Origin: Pogonophryne albipinna
Lineage: Eukaryota > Chordata > Actinopteri > Perciformes > Artedidraconidae
Assembly (NCBI GenBank): GCA_028583405.1
Contig: CM053251.1
Location: forward strand, 3,659,771 to 3,723,770
DNA: 64,000 nt
Reading direction: 5' to 3'
Every line of letters begins with the position of its first letter. The first letter of the stretch is position 1. A program made the translations under genes and the position numbers. Shown here piece by piece: positions 50,649 through 61,990 of the stretch. The notes under the pieces were generated by a model. The model did not search any database. It saw only the letters and a list, made by a program, of their open reading frames with translations, and was not told the origin of the DNA.

Positions 50649-51063
50649 GATCACAATGTGACAATTTCCATACTAGCCACAGACTGCCACCCTGCAGTGC
50701 AGAAGATGCTACGTGAGGACCACAAGACCATCAAGCATGAGTTTGACTTGTGGCACATTGTGAAAGGTGTGAAGAAGCGGATGCTGCAGAGCAGGAATAC
50801 CGAGCTGAAGGAGTGGGTGCGCATGGTATCCAACCATCTTTGGTACTGTGTGTGTACATGTGATGGTGACGCGTTACTGCTGAAGGAGAAATGGACGTCC
50901 ATCCTCCATCATATCATCAATGTTCACGAGTGGCTGTCGGCAGAGAAGATGCTGAAGTGAAGAGGATGGGAGTTCCCGACCTTGGTTGGAGCGTTCATCC
51001 AAGGCCTTTGGCACTCTACAGAAAGTGGTCATGGACAAGAGACTGTTGAAAAAACTAGATAAG
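50649..51063 (+). CDS. THAP-domain transposase, exon 3 (frameshifted)
   Basis: TISILATDCHPAVQKMLRED carries the probable second catalytic aspartate (ATDCH). HEFDLWHIVKGVKKRM is the D-x2-H helix seen in related RNase H-fold transposases. The frame stops at TGA (50958), and the following frame resumes GSSRPWLERSSKAFGTLQKV to the donor. Again the break equals one extra or two missing bases, at an AAGTGAAG context. Confidence 0.72.
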
Positions 51064-51401
51064 GTATTGTCTTAATTGCCCTTCTTCATTTATATATTCT
51101 GGCCTTATAAATTCACCACAAAGCAGTATATGTATCTAAAGAGAATATATTCAACGGATGTAGCCCTGAACAAACAGTAAAATATGAAATTGAAAATATG
51201 TAAAAAAATAAATACAAACACATGCATAATTAATATCAGTATTTGAATTATCCACCAACCATGGGTGATTATTCAATAGTGATGTTTGAGAATTGCATGT
51301 CTGGCATCTCTCGACTCCAATAGTTCGCAATCTGACAAATTAAGTAATAACAAAAATGCTAAATAATGCTGACATTCATGACCCACTCTGTTCAATTGCA
51401 G

Positions 51402-51845
51402 GTTACAGAAGGGATCCATACTGGCGAGCTGGAGAGCATCCATTCTTTGTATACAAAGTACGTTCCAAAGCGCAAGAAGTTCACGGAGGAGAGCTTTCAG
51501 GCACGCCTTCGCCTCGCTGCATTGGATCACAACCACAACATCGATCGTGAGCAGGCACAGACCAAGAAGGGGGCACTGCAGTTCAAACTGCAGTACTCGA
51601 AGCCTGCTGGAGGATATGTGGTGAAGGCGATGAAGACACCAAAAAGCTACAACTTCAGAAGAGAAATCATGGTCGGGGTAGTCGATAGGTGTTTATCAGC
51701 ATCGTCCATGAGGTCCGAACTTGCAGAACACCGTCATACAGATGCAGAGAAGGAGAAAAGGACACTTGGTGCGCATAAAGGCCTGGTAAAACCATCGAAG
51801 GAGGATGCTGTGGCACACCACCTAAGTCGATTTGTGAACAAGTAA
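51402..51845 (+). CDS. THAP-domain transposase, exon 4 (C terminus)
   Basis: In phase 0 it reads VTEGIHTGELESIHSLYTKY, VPKRKKF and RLRLAALDHNHN. The glutamate of TGELE is the probable third catalytic residue. A basic, lysine-rich tail ends SRFVNK and stop. With exons 1-3 the protein would be about 800 residues. No frame break is seen in this exon. Confidence 0.78.
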   Translation, partial: VTEGIHTGELESIHSLYTKYVPKRKKFTEESFQARLRLAALDHNHNIDREQAQTKKGALQFKLQYSKPAGGYVVKAMKTPKSYNFRREIMVGVVDRCLSASSMRSELAEHRHTDAEKEKRTLGAHKGLVKPSKEDAVAHHLSRFVNK

Positions 51846-51902
51846 TGTCGGTCTCTATGTGTCTGTCGTATATATGAAGTCAGCCTGTGGGGCTCTGTGG
51901 CA

Positions 51903-51908
51903 AATAAA
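51903..51908 (+). promoter_or_regulatory. Polyadenylation signal of the transposase gene
   Basis: AATAAA in CAAATAAATAAAGG, 58 bp after the transposase stop codon. Confidence 0.6.
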
Positions 51909-52002
51909 TAAAGGACGTCTATGGCTGAAGTAATATATGCTGGTAGTATTTGTATATTATTATTTGAAGGATAAAAACATAGCTTGGTTCAGGAAAATGG
52001 TC

Positions 52003-52008
52003 TTTATT
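52003..52008 (-). promoter_or_regulatory. Polyadenylation signal of the P2X7-ballast-like gene
   Basis: TTTATT on the plus strand is AATAAA for the minus-strand gene, 211 bp after its stop. The two convergent signals lie about 100 bp apart. Confidence 0.5.
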
Positions 52009-52218
52009 ACTTTATGAACATCGAGCACTGAAAAACATTTGTAGAATCTAGTGAGATACATGTATATGCTTGATAATATAAGTTGTAAATACTGTTCTGA
52101 TATATCACAAACATTGTATGAATGGTCCCATTATCAAAGTAGAATTTTCTTCGCTAGCCTAAATGTCACGATTTCACTGTCAAAGATTTGCCTTCCATGC
52201 ATGGAATCATTGGTCACA

Positions 52219-52378
52219 TCATATCCCTCCAGAATATTCAAATCCTTTGTAGGTTACTGATGGGTAGTGACTTTGTATCCGATTCACAACACAGGCAGGT
52301 ATCGGCACTCTGTTCCCTTTTCCAAGGAAACCTCTAGTCCAGATGGTGAATTGCCGATAAGCTGTTAGTCTGTAGAGG
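52219..52378 (-). CDS. P2X7-ballast-like protein, exon 2
   Basis: The exon encodes LYRLTAYRQFTIWTRGFLGK, GNRVPIPACVVNRI and SHYPSVTYKGFEYSGGI, then TGA. YRxxAYRxFxxW, PxCxVxxI and the YP near the end are the core of the P2X7 receptor ballast domain, where this region is cytoplasmic and holds zinc-binding cysteines. It joins exon 1 across an 82-bp intron (acceptor TTTCAG, one base completing the split codon). The exon is too short to show up as a long frame from a start codon. Confidence 0.75.
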
Positions 52379-52460
52379 CTGAAATAAATAGGATACACCT
52401 ATAAATACAAATCATTTAATTTAAAACAATTATATATTTTTAAATAGGGCCTACACTTAC

Positions 52461-52975
52461 TCGCTATTTATTGGTCGTTCGAGGGTTGCTGCACGCACGT
52501 CTCGTAGCGATACCATTGCGATCGCCAACATATCATTCTCGATGGAAACCATAGGGAACAGTCGGTGTTCCATGATACACTGGAGATTATTCCCGTCTGA
52601 ATTGAGCATGTGGTCGATACCAATTCCCCTGCAACATCTACATTCATTTTCCGATGGCATAACCACACAATTGTTACATGTACACCAATCTGTGTTGTCC
52701 ATTCGTCCCGGGTTTTGAGCAACATCTTCTTCCTCTGAGACCGAGTCGGTACTGGAACTGGTGGTATCCCACTCGGCGAGTTCAGAACCGTCGGTCCTTT
52801 CGGCGGATTCCGGATCGTATGCCACTCTAGTATTTGACCGAATCGGTTCATAAGCATAGGCCATGGGATGCCTGGTAACTGTAGATGCTTCCACATCAAT
52901 GTCATCTCCCGACGAATAGTCAAATTCATCGTTCAAAACGCCGATCTCATTACAAAATTCCTCCATCGCTGCCAT
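52461..52975 (-). CDS. P2X7-ballast-like protein, exon 1
   Basis: The likely start is the ATG of MAAMEEFCNEIGVLNDEFDY. A variable acidic, serine-rich part (SSSTDSVSEEEDVAQNPG) precedes DWCTCNNCVVMPSENECRCC and CIMEHRLFPMVSI. The cysteine set CxCxxC, CxCC plus C and H in CIMEH matches the first half of the ballast domain and suggests zinc binding. The donor GTAAGT follows AGCGA in phase 2. The whole protein is 224 residues and has no channel part or membrane segment. Its job in the element is unknown. Confidence 0.78.
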
Positions 52976-53021
52976 ATCTGCTACGTTGTGTTGACTTCCG
53001 GTATGGATACCCGGAGCGAGG

Positions 53022-53054
53022 ACCCACACAGTGACGTCACCATTTGGGACTCCC
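53022..53054 (-). promoter_or_regulatory. Right promoter: CRE palindrome plus kappaB-like site
   Basis: On the minus strand, GTGACGTCACTGTGTGGGT (53040-53022) is identical to the left-end block. It is preceded by GGGAGTCCC (53054-53046), a 9-bp kappaB-like palindrome. It lies 47 bp before the ballast-like ATG. Confidence 0.5.
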
Positions 53055-53220
53055 CTAATGGCAGCGGCCTGGTCCCGGAATTCCCCACCCGGCCGGCGGA
53101 TAATTAATTTTCTTTTGGCGAGTAATATCATATACAATAAATATTACGATCAATATCCATTGTAAAATGAATAAACTACCGGAATATTAAAGCTGTAATG
53201 GTGTTTCCTTTCCCCTTTAA

Positions 53221-54540
53221 TACATAAGTCTGTGCAGAGACTAAAAACATCCACCACCGTAATAAAACATTTAGGTGGGGCTATTGTAATGGTGAATAAA
53301 CCACACAGGGAACATTTTGAGAAACGACCCCTTAAATTATGACTTCTGGTGATGTTAGAGATATGAGAAGACTGATCAATACCTCCATAATCTTCAGTGT
53401 GGTTAGCTATGAATCTTCCACAACTTCCTTGTCCTGGACATAGTTTCTACAGTAAACTGTGCAACAGTACAGTAGGCCCACACAAATTACAGAACACCGG
53501 TTCTTTGGGAACACTCAAATGATTTAATTCCCATTTAAAATCAGGAGACTAAATACAAACATTATATGCAGACACAGACGTGGTTCAGAAACACAGAAAT
53601 ATTAGAAAACAGACCATTAAGGCAAAAAATCTAGTTTGATGGATGCTGTCAAAACTCAACTATACAATAATATGTGTGTTTGCATCCAGCTAGTCAAACA
53701 CACAGTTACAATCACACTCCCTGTAATTGACATAATTAATAGATAGTTTAGCTTTTCACCATCATTTGCTGTGGCTCACTGATGTTAACGATCGTAACTG
53801 AAAGGCTGCCTGTCAAATGTAAACATTCAGCCACGTGACTCGCAAACTCTTGCGAGAGTTTTACACAAGACGGATCCTTTCTAGCCATAACCCTGCACCG
53901 GGCGCTGACATTGGCGCCCGGTGATCATCAGATTTGACGACGCTGATTGGCTGAAATTATGTTTCGGAGGCATAGTTTACAGATAGCAACAGTCAGCTGC
54001 TAGTGGCTGCTGCTGCACTGGTTGAGGGCTCCTCTCTTAGTGCCCAGACGAGAGAGGGTAATGATACACGCCAGGCAGGAAACACGTGACTTATCAGTAA
54101 CTTTAGACATCGTAACACAATTTTAAACGATATTTTATTGTAGATTATACATTTTACTGATACCAATTATATAATATTTACCTTGTTCATTAAAAAAAAA
54201 AAAAAAAAAAATTTAAATATGTTTTTTATTTTTATTTTTAATGTGGGAAGAGGTGGGGCGGCGCCCCTAGCGCCCCTATGGGCCGGCCGCCACTGGTAAT
54301 AAAGATCACCAATTAAAACGTTATGTCTGTTTGATCAATTTCATTTTACCTGTCGGATACAAAAGGACAACTGGGAAACCGTCTTTTTAGTAAACAACAA
54401 CTTGGCGAATTGCTAAAGGATTTCTAATTATTATTAGATTGATTGTTTGGTCTATAACTAGTGGGAAATAGTGAAAAATAGAAGCTTAGTGACTATTACT
54501 AAGGCTTGTTGATGATCTGCTGCAGCTGGTGAGCTAACCA
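53221..54540. other. Presumed intron 1 segment with a possible transposon end
   Basis: GCGCCCCTAGCGCCCC and GGCCGGCCGCCACTGG at 54255-54296, preceded by an A run, look like the right end of a DNA transposon, but the matching left end was not found. No gene is seen. Confidence 0.3.
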
Positions 54541-54549
54541 CTAACATGC

Positions 54550-54735
54550 AACAGGCGTGTGGTGCAGTGGTTTAGTGCGCTGGAGGATAGCAAGTTCGAG
54601 TCCCACTGCAGTCAGCATGTCGTTGTGTCCCTGAGACACTTCATCCCAAATTGCTCCTGTGGGGATTGCCCACAGTATTGAGTATGTAAGTCGCTTTGGA
54701 TAAAAGCGTCTAACAAGTGACATAATGTAATGCTA
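54550..54735 (+). mobile_element. tRNA-derived SINE with L2-like tail
   Basis: The head has an A-box-like GTGGTGCAGTGGTTTAGTGC and a B-box-like GCAAGTTCGAGTCCCAC. A body (GTCAGCATGTCGTTGTGTCC) and the tail GTCGCTTTGGATAAAAGCGT follow, ending in ATAATGTAATG. The tail matches the L2 3' end at 28225-28270, consistent with L2-driven mobility. Confidence 0.82.
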
Positions 54736-56149
54736 TTAACCGAAAACATGCTAGCGCTAGTCAGTCTAATATTTCCCTATGTTTCTTTCTATTGTCTCTG
54801 TATTGTGTCATTACTTTTCTATCTTGTTAATTTCATTGTCAAGTTTCATTATGTGCATAAAACTTAAACAAAGTAGGTGGACTACTGTGGAACTGAAAGT
54901 TGCATCATAACAACCTACAAGGATACACATCTTTGTCCTTGCTCTTTTGGAGTCTTAATTGTTGGTGATCCCTTATAAGTGTCTGTTTTGCTCTGATCAA
55001 ATATAAATTATAAATAGTGATTGACACAGAGTGCTAATGGTTCACCTACAGTCACTCATTGACAGTTCTTCCCCACTGTGTTAACTAGACTGAAACGATT
55101 GAGAAAAACAGAAATAATCACCTTATTAAATCCTCCGTGACAGCACGCATCAGCTATACAAATGAACAGTAAATCCAAATGACACTTACATGTTGTTTTT
55201 GCATTTAAATCATACACCATGTTCGATGTATACTCTGGCTGTGATAGATAGAACAAGCTGATTAAAGCTGCTGAATGATTCACCAGCAGCCAGTATCTGT
55301 CTGGAGCTGCCTGGGGCCGACTTGTTAATTGATTCATTGAAATGCAGAGCAGCGCACTGTGCTAACTAATACCCTGAAGGTAAGGACATGGCAGGAGTTC
55401 TCCTCCGCTAGTTTAATTAGCATTGCTTTGACACACAATTAATAGCACAGGGTGAGAGAATCTGATCATGCCTCACACCAGCATATGGCACCTACAGTCT
55501 ACAGCCAAACTGCAACTGCATGACCTCAGCAGGGTATTTAACGCACTTTATAATCTGGAGGAATGATTTGACACACTTTAGGATACTGCAAACATCCAAC
55601 TTGTCAGCTGACTTCTACACTTACAGACCTACAAAGACTTAATTTAAGTAGGTAAATTAATTGCAGTTGATTGCCAACTCTGTCCAAATGAAACAAAATT
55701 CAGCACTAGCAAGATCACACATTACTTTGTGTTAAAGTGTGGCTGTTTTTATGTGTTTGTCTTCTGTATTTGTAAGGCTGAAATTAACATGTTATTTCCC
55801 AAAATATGAAACTATTCCATTAAAACATATCAATCTGCTTTGAAGAAAAACCTCACCAGAGCAACCTGTGCAAATAAAAACTCTTGTCCTTGGTGTCAAA
55901 AGATCTGAAAGCTTATGAAGTGTCATTAATAGAATGAATGCATATGTACAGTGATCAGCCCACACAAACAACATCCTGGTGCATACAGCTAACACTGCAA
56001 TGTGTGTTGGAGACAGACATCAGACCAAATGAAGGGATCAGAAACAGTGACGGCAGCATTTGAAATCTCTTCATCGTTACACTGCCCGGTTAAACGCACA
56101 TAAACACAGATAAGAGAGCTTAAAACCTGCTGTGGACTTGCACCACAGC

Positions 56150-57190
56150 CGTGTCATCAGCCGGCATGGGATATTGTTCTATTGCTATGCTGATGACACG
56201 CAGCTCTACATCAGAGCAAACCCAACCCCCTCTGCACCTCTGCCAGCATCCACAATAACCACATGCCTGGAGGAGATACAGGTGTGGATGAAGCACAACT
56301 TCCTTCAGTTAAACAGCTCCAAGACCGAAGCCATTCTTGTTGGCACTCCACATCAGGTCCGTTCCTCCGCCATCACCAGCATCACCTTCTCCGGTCAGAA
56401 CATTCCACTCTCACCAACGGTTACCAATCTGGGAGTTAAAATGGATCCTCATCTGAACTTGAGGCCCACATCAAGCAAATATGCAAGACCTCCTTCTACC
56501 ACCTGAGAAATATTGTGAAACCGCCCCACACTCAGTCTGCCAGATGCTGAAGAACTTGTCCACGCCTTTGTCTCCTCCAGGCTGGACTTCTGTAACGCAC
56601 TTTCATTGGGATTCCTATCAAGAACATCCAGAAGCTGCAATACATCCAAAACAGCGCTGCTAGGATCCTGATGAGAGTGCGGACACATCACACCCATCCT
56701 CAAATCACTGCACTGGCTCCCAGTCTCACTCAGGAGTGACTACAAAATCACCCTCTTCACTCATCAGTGCATATATGGAAATGCTCCCTCCTACATCAAG
56801 GAATTGCTCACCCCACTAACCTCCACGAGGAACCTACGCTCAGTAAAGGCAAACCTCCTCATCCCACCAAGGACAAAACTGAAGACCATGGGAGACCGAG
56901 CCTTCTGCTCCGCTGCTCCGAGACTGTGGAATACCCTCCCAAACCAGCTGAGGACACCAGACTGTGGAGGCTTTCAAAATAGGCCTAAAAACGCATCTTT
57001 TTAGAATAGCTTTTAACTAGATTTTTAAAAACCCCACATGATGCCATGCCGGCATGAATGTCACAGCTTTTATTAAGTTGTTTTTATTGTTTTTGTTGTT
57101 TTGTTTCACCCTTTTTAATTTTGTAGCACTTTGAGTTTTGTTTACGCAAATGAAAAGTGCGCTTATGAATAAAATGTATTATTATTATTA
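56150..57190 (+). mobile_element. L2-type LINE fragment with YADD motif
   Basis: GILFYCYADDTQLYIRANPT carries the YADD catalytic motif. FLQLNSSKTEAILVGTPHQV and VTNLGVKMDPHLNL follow. After several frame breaks, GDRAFCSAAPRLWNTLP marks the C terminus. The tail is an (ATT)n run at 57175-57193. A dead copy, 5'-truncated. Confidence 0.85.
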
Positions 57191-57193
57191 TTA

Positions 57194-58534
57194 CCACAGC
57201 TCAGTACAAACATTGCTGAAGCCCAAAACATTCGCTGTCAATCATAATCTCTGTCACAATTATGCAGATTTACAGGGAAGGCTGCAGGCTACGTCTCTTG
57301 TACTAATGGCTCCAGAGGGATGTATCGTAAAATATCACCTGCTGCAGTAAGTAAGTGATTTGAATATATTTGCTTCTTAATTGAAAACATCTGTAGGAAT
57401 AAAAGTAATTTTCTTCCATCAATCAGGCAAAAAGCACCCAAAAAACAGAAATCACATCATCCAGGCAGCTCAGCATGATTCATTTGTTTCAGAAGTGCGA
57501 CATTAAAATAAATGGGATACTCGGGGGGGAAAGGAGACAGAAAACACCACTGCTTCAGTTCAGGTTGTTACAATGTGGAAAATACTGAAGCCAGAACAGA
57601 AAAATATTGTTGTCATGTGCAATACACTGGAAGGTAATGGTTTCTTTAGACAAATAATTTACTCAGTCAAAAGTGCAGACAGTCAAAGTGACGGAGGGTT
57701 ACTGGGATGTGTGAAATTGTAGCCCCTGACACTTTAAAAGTAGTCACATGGGCACAGACAGAGAGACAAGGAAACTCTTACACACAATACGTATAATCCT
57801 GCTGCTTCAGTGTGATAAACGATCCACAGGACATACTAGATGTGTGTGTGTTTGTATGTGTGTAGCCTCTTTGCACGTTCACTAAACCACAACAGGAGCA
57901 GCCAGCAACATGAATTGGTTTCCTCACAGCCGTGTAATGCTCTTAATAAAACTTCTCTGCAGATAATTTCAGGTTTCCTGCCACTCAGGAAACACAAAGG
58001 CACTTCTTTTGCTTTCAGAAAGTTGGGGAGAGAAGCTTTAATGCAGCACTTTTACTCTGAACTACTGAATCTCCACTTCACAGTTGAATATAGGAAAGCA
58101 GGGGGAAAAGTCAAGAGACACCCCAATTAGGGCACCGGTCAGAAACATGGGATATGGTGGCAAATCTTTCCTGTCACAGCTTGGTGTTCATAGATTGTTC
58201 TACAAAATATCTGATGGAATAGTAACTTCAGTAAAAACCGTTATACATCTGGTGTACAAATTATCAAACTTTAGCAATTTGGAAATCCTGAATCGACCTA
58301 AGACAAAGGAGGCGTTTCAGAAAACAACATCTACACCAGGTAGCACCCAAACTGACAAAGTAATTGACACTAGGGCTGCAACATTGTTATCAAAATTGCA
58401 ATATGTTTTACTGTAATGTTCAAATCTGAAGGGCAAAATATTTATTAAAGGCTCAATTAGTGTTATAATACCATTTTGAATGAAGCCTTGTGGAGCTGCA
58501 AATAAACCACACCCTACAAATTGTGTTTTACACA
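57194..58534. other. Presumed intron 1 segment
   Basis: No gene or transposon end was recognised. Confidence 0.35.
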
Positions 58535-58541
58535 CATTTAA

Positions 58542-58800
58542 AGGTGGGGTAGGTAATTTTGGAGAAACCAGCTCGAGTGCGCTAGAATTTGAAAATACAC
58601 AGCCGGAACAAATCTGCCTCTTCCTTACAGAGCCCCTCCTCCAACACACACGAACGTGCACATGACCAATGAGGGCACGAGATAAGTTTGTGCACAGATG
58701 GAAGGCTGACAGGCAGGTAGGCCATCCAGTTACTTTAGCTCAGATGATTGGTCGTCGCATGCGTTTGATAAAGACTGGAACAGTATAAATCCCTATTGGA
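58542..58800 (+). mobile_element. AGGTGGGG-family TTAA element, truncated
   Basis: It starts AGGTGGGGTAGGTAATTTTG after TTAA (58538-58541), a common fish repeat. The expected mirrored right end is not present nearby. Confidence 0.55.
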
Positions 58801-59537
58801 ACATTATCTTTTTTTCTTGCCGTGACTAACAAAAGGTTAAATGTTAAGTGCAGAACGTAGTGGTTGGGGATTTAGTCATAGCATTATACACTAATCCCTT
58901 AACTATTGCCCCCTGTTGCAACATTATGTACAGATTGGGACATATTGTCATCTCAAAGACTGAGCATCAGAAGCAGATGATATGATATAATCACTCCTGA
59001 GTCTATCGCAGATTCTTTCTACATTTAACAGCTAGCATAAGAAGGTGTGTTGTTCTTTAGGTCGTCAGGCATGCAAGCTTTGATTTATCATAATCTTTCA
59101 TATCTAATTCGGTGGTTAAATGTTATGTTGACAGTAATCAATTGAATCAATGAAAAAATGTATGTACCACAATGTTTATATATAATGGGAAGTACTTAGC
59201 CTCATGATCACTGCTAATTAAGTTATAAAGTACACATTTCCGACATAAATCCACTGTAGGCTTTACTTTAATCATCTGATTCAGTCTTTGTTTCATCCCA
59301 AGATCCCGGTTTAAAAGAGGCTGATATTTCACAGATCAAATATCACTAGAATCGCTGTTTTATGGGTGAGGCATTAATATTGATACCAGTGCAGTCTTTC
59401 AAAAAACCCACAACTTGCAGAGCTCGGCAAACTCAGCGCTGAACATAAAAACACACACATGTGCGTACGTATATATACACACACTGAAGAGTCAGCAGGG
59501 GGTGAAATTGTAAAGGCAGTTGAGAATGTCACTGAAG

Positions 59538-59727
59538 GGAGGCTGTGGCTCAGTGGGTAGTGCGCTGAACTTTGAATCAGGGGGTAGCAAGTTTGAGTCC
59601 CACTGCAGTCAGCATGTCGTTGTGTCCCTGAGACACTTCACCCCAAATTGCTCCTGTGGGGATTGTCCACAGTATTGAGTATGTTAGTCGCTTTGGATAA
59701 AAGCGTCTATCAAGTGACATGTAATGT
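59538..59727 (+). mobile_element. tRNA-derived SINE with L2-like tail
   Basis: A second, better copy of the SINE: A box GTGGCTCAGTGGGTAGTGCG, B box GCAAGTTTGAGTCCCAC, body GTCAGCATGTCGTTGTGTCC, tail GTCGCTTTGGATAAAAGCGT and a short ATGTAATG end. Confidence 0.85.
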
Positions 59728-60212
59728 AAAAACAGACAGAAGGAACGGCTAAAAGCTCTTAATTCCTCCAAGACAGTATCACCTTTGTAACCCAGTTTGT
59801 TTCTTACTACACTCCTTATCTCCTTCTCTAACTGTCCTCACTATACTGTACCTGCTGTCCTCCCATCATCCTCCTCTGGAAACAATCTCCAAGATGTGAG
59901 GCTGTGCCTCCAGAAAGCAGATGGTGGCACAAACACACACTGCAGAGTCATTGAGGGGTAAAATGGGAAAGGCAGTAGAAATGTCAGCAGTTGTGAGGAG
60001 CGGAGAGGGAACACTACGAGCAGACAGCCTGCAGACTCTGACCCCTCTCGTGCTTTATATTCCTCCACCTCCTCTTCTCCCCTTCTCTTATCCACCTTCA
60101 ATTCTCCTCATCCTCATTTCCTCCCTTCCCCTGTAGTCAGTGTTGGAAGAAGTCATCAGAAATTGTACTTAAGTAAAAGTAGCAATACAAAATTGTAATA
60201 TTAAAAAAGTTA

Positions 60213-60390
60213 AAGGGGCCCTATCATCTCATCTTCAGGTGTATATCAGTATGTAGTGTCTCTACTGGGACATGTCTCCATGCTTTAATGTTCAAAAAGC
60301 TCTATTTTCTCATACTGCCTGTGCTGCAGCACCTCTTTTCACCCTCTGTCTGAAACCAGAGCCCAGTCTGCTCTGATTGGTTAGCTATTT
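60213..60390 (+). repeat. Dispersed repeat (AGGGGCCC family), left end
   Basis: It starts AGGGGCCCTATCATCTC after TTAA and contains GTATGTAGTGTCTCTACTGG, the region that forms the minisatellite unit at 26081. It is cut off by the (TA)n tract. Confidence 0.75.
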
Positions 60391-60397
60391 AGCCTAT

Positions 60398-60422
60398 ATA
60401 TATATATATATATATATATATA
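60398..60422. repeat. (TA)n microsatellite
   Basis: About 12 TA units directly after the truncated dispersed repeat. Confidence 0.9.
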
Positions 60423-61604
60423 CTTAAAGCACCAACATAAAAAATACTTGATATTACCTTACCGTATTATCAATATTGATGCATTAATGTGTTTCTTAGA
60501 GCTGGTAAAGGTGGAGCTCATTTTGATTACTTTATATATACTGCTTCTGGATATCTTTACCTATAATGATGATATGTTAATGTATATATTTTCTATTATC
60601 TGAATCTGTGACAAGTAACCAAAGATGTCAGATCAATTTAGTGTAGTAAAAAGTACAATATTGGCTTCCACAATGAAGTGGAAAAAGTAGCATAATATGA
60701 AAATACTCCGGTACCTTAAGATTGTACAGTTGTTACTTTATTACTGCTGCCTCTTCCCTGAGCTGAACATGCTTAGCTCAGATCAAACTCTGTCTTGTTG
60801 AGTAGAAATTCAGCCGTACACTTTCTCTTTTAATGGCCACTGACTCAGCTGTGTCCTCCTCTCTAATGCAAAGTGAGCGGCTCTGCTTCCTCTCATCAGC
60901 AGTCGCTGTACAGCAGCCGTCTGCAGAGATGTGGCCACGCAGTACTGACTTCATAAAACACACACAGCAGTGACAGCATTAAGCTGCGATCAGTATCTAT
61001 TTGAGAGGAGCGTAGACTGCGAGGTATAAAGTTATGTAGACGCACAGATGCAGAACACAAACGTTGAATAATGCAGAGTTCCACAGTCACATCATTAAAG
61101 GGGCAACTTTTCAGATTTTGAAGGTGAAACTTATTATTCTAATGTGTGGAGGACATGAAAATGTGACATTAAAATTCCTGCAGCAGTCTGTGTCTCCAGA
61201 GCTCAGCGACATCACCAGTCTCTCTCGGTTGCACAATGTGGGGGTAATGCCAAAGTTGCAACAGAGGCTAGCTAGCTAGTTGTTGCTAACAGGACTTAAA
61301 ACCACAGCTAAATCAGGATCAGAATCAGAAACAGGTTTATTACCAGGTAGGTTTACACTTACGAGGAATTTGACTTGGTGTCGTGGTGCATACATAAAAG
61401 TAAAACAACAATTAAAACACAGATAGAGAACTAGAAAAAATATTTTAAATAATAAAAAATTTACATTGCAATGGAATGGAATAAAAATGAAAAAAATATG
61501 GAATAAAAATAAAAATCGGCAGTAATAAGAAAAGAAAACAGATATTGTTGAACATTGTGTGAACACTTGAGCTCTAAGTGCCCCAATAAACATTCCTGTT
61601 GTCA

Positions 61605-61990
61605 TATTTTTCTCCTACTGCCTGTGCTGCAGCACCTCTTGTCACCCTCTGTCTGAAACCAGAGCCCAGTCTGCTCTGATTAGTTAGCTGGCTGGCTCTG
61701 TTGTGATTGGTCAACCGCTTAGAGATGTCCCGCCCCTTAGTCTATCACGTACAATGTGTTGGAGCGCTAGCCAATAGAAACGTGAGTGTTACGTAGTGAT
61801 GTCACTATGTTAAGGATGGAACCAAAGGAGTCCAAAGGAGGTGCTTCAGGCAGGGGGGAGTGTGTGGAAGAGAACTACCCTCTGGAGGGAACACAGAGAT
61901 CTTAGCCTTTGCAGACCATTCACATGCACACAATCCTATATGACACACTACAGGAAAGGGAACACGCACGCAGCATAATAGGGCCACATC
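61605..61990 (+). repeat. Dispersed repeat (AGGGGCCC family), right part
   Basis: It contains the core CTGTGCTGCAGCACCTCTTG, ACGTAGTGATGTCACTATG and ends AGCATAATAGGGCCAC, the likely mirrored end of AGGGGCCCTAT. With the copy at 60213 it supplies the two halves of the family's structure. Confidence 0.72.

Larger units (their letters stand above)
46796..53216. mobile_element. Two-gene TTAA transposon, Kolobok-type (inferred)
   Basis: The left end AGGGAAATGGAAACAC and right end (reversed) AGGGGAAAGGAAACAC are flanked by TTAA at 46792-46795 and 53217-53220. Looser inverted similarity extends about 190 bp inward, ending in an identical 19-bp block. Inside are a THAP-domain transposase gene (plus, four exons) and a P2X7-ballast-like gene (minus, two exons), meeting tail to tail. 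THAP domain plus TTAA target is the known signature of Kolobok elements; the superfamily name is inference from that. The copy is damaged in the transposase and has a LINE inside. Confidence 0.75.

Noticed and set aside
52976..53137. Upstream extension of the ballast-like protein
   Set aside because: The extension covers the inverted 19-bp promoter block and lacks conserved residues; the ATG at 52975 fits better.
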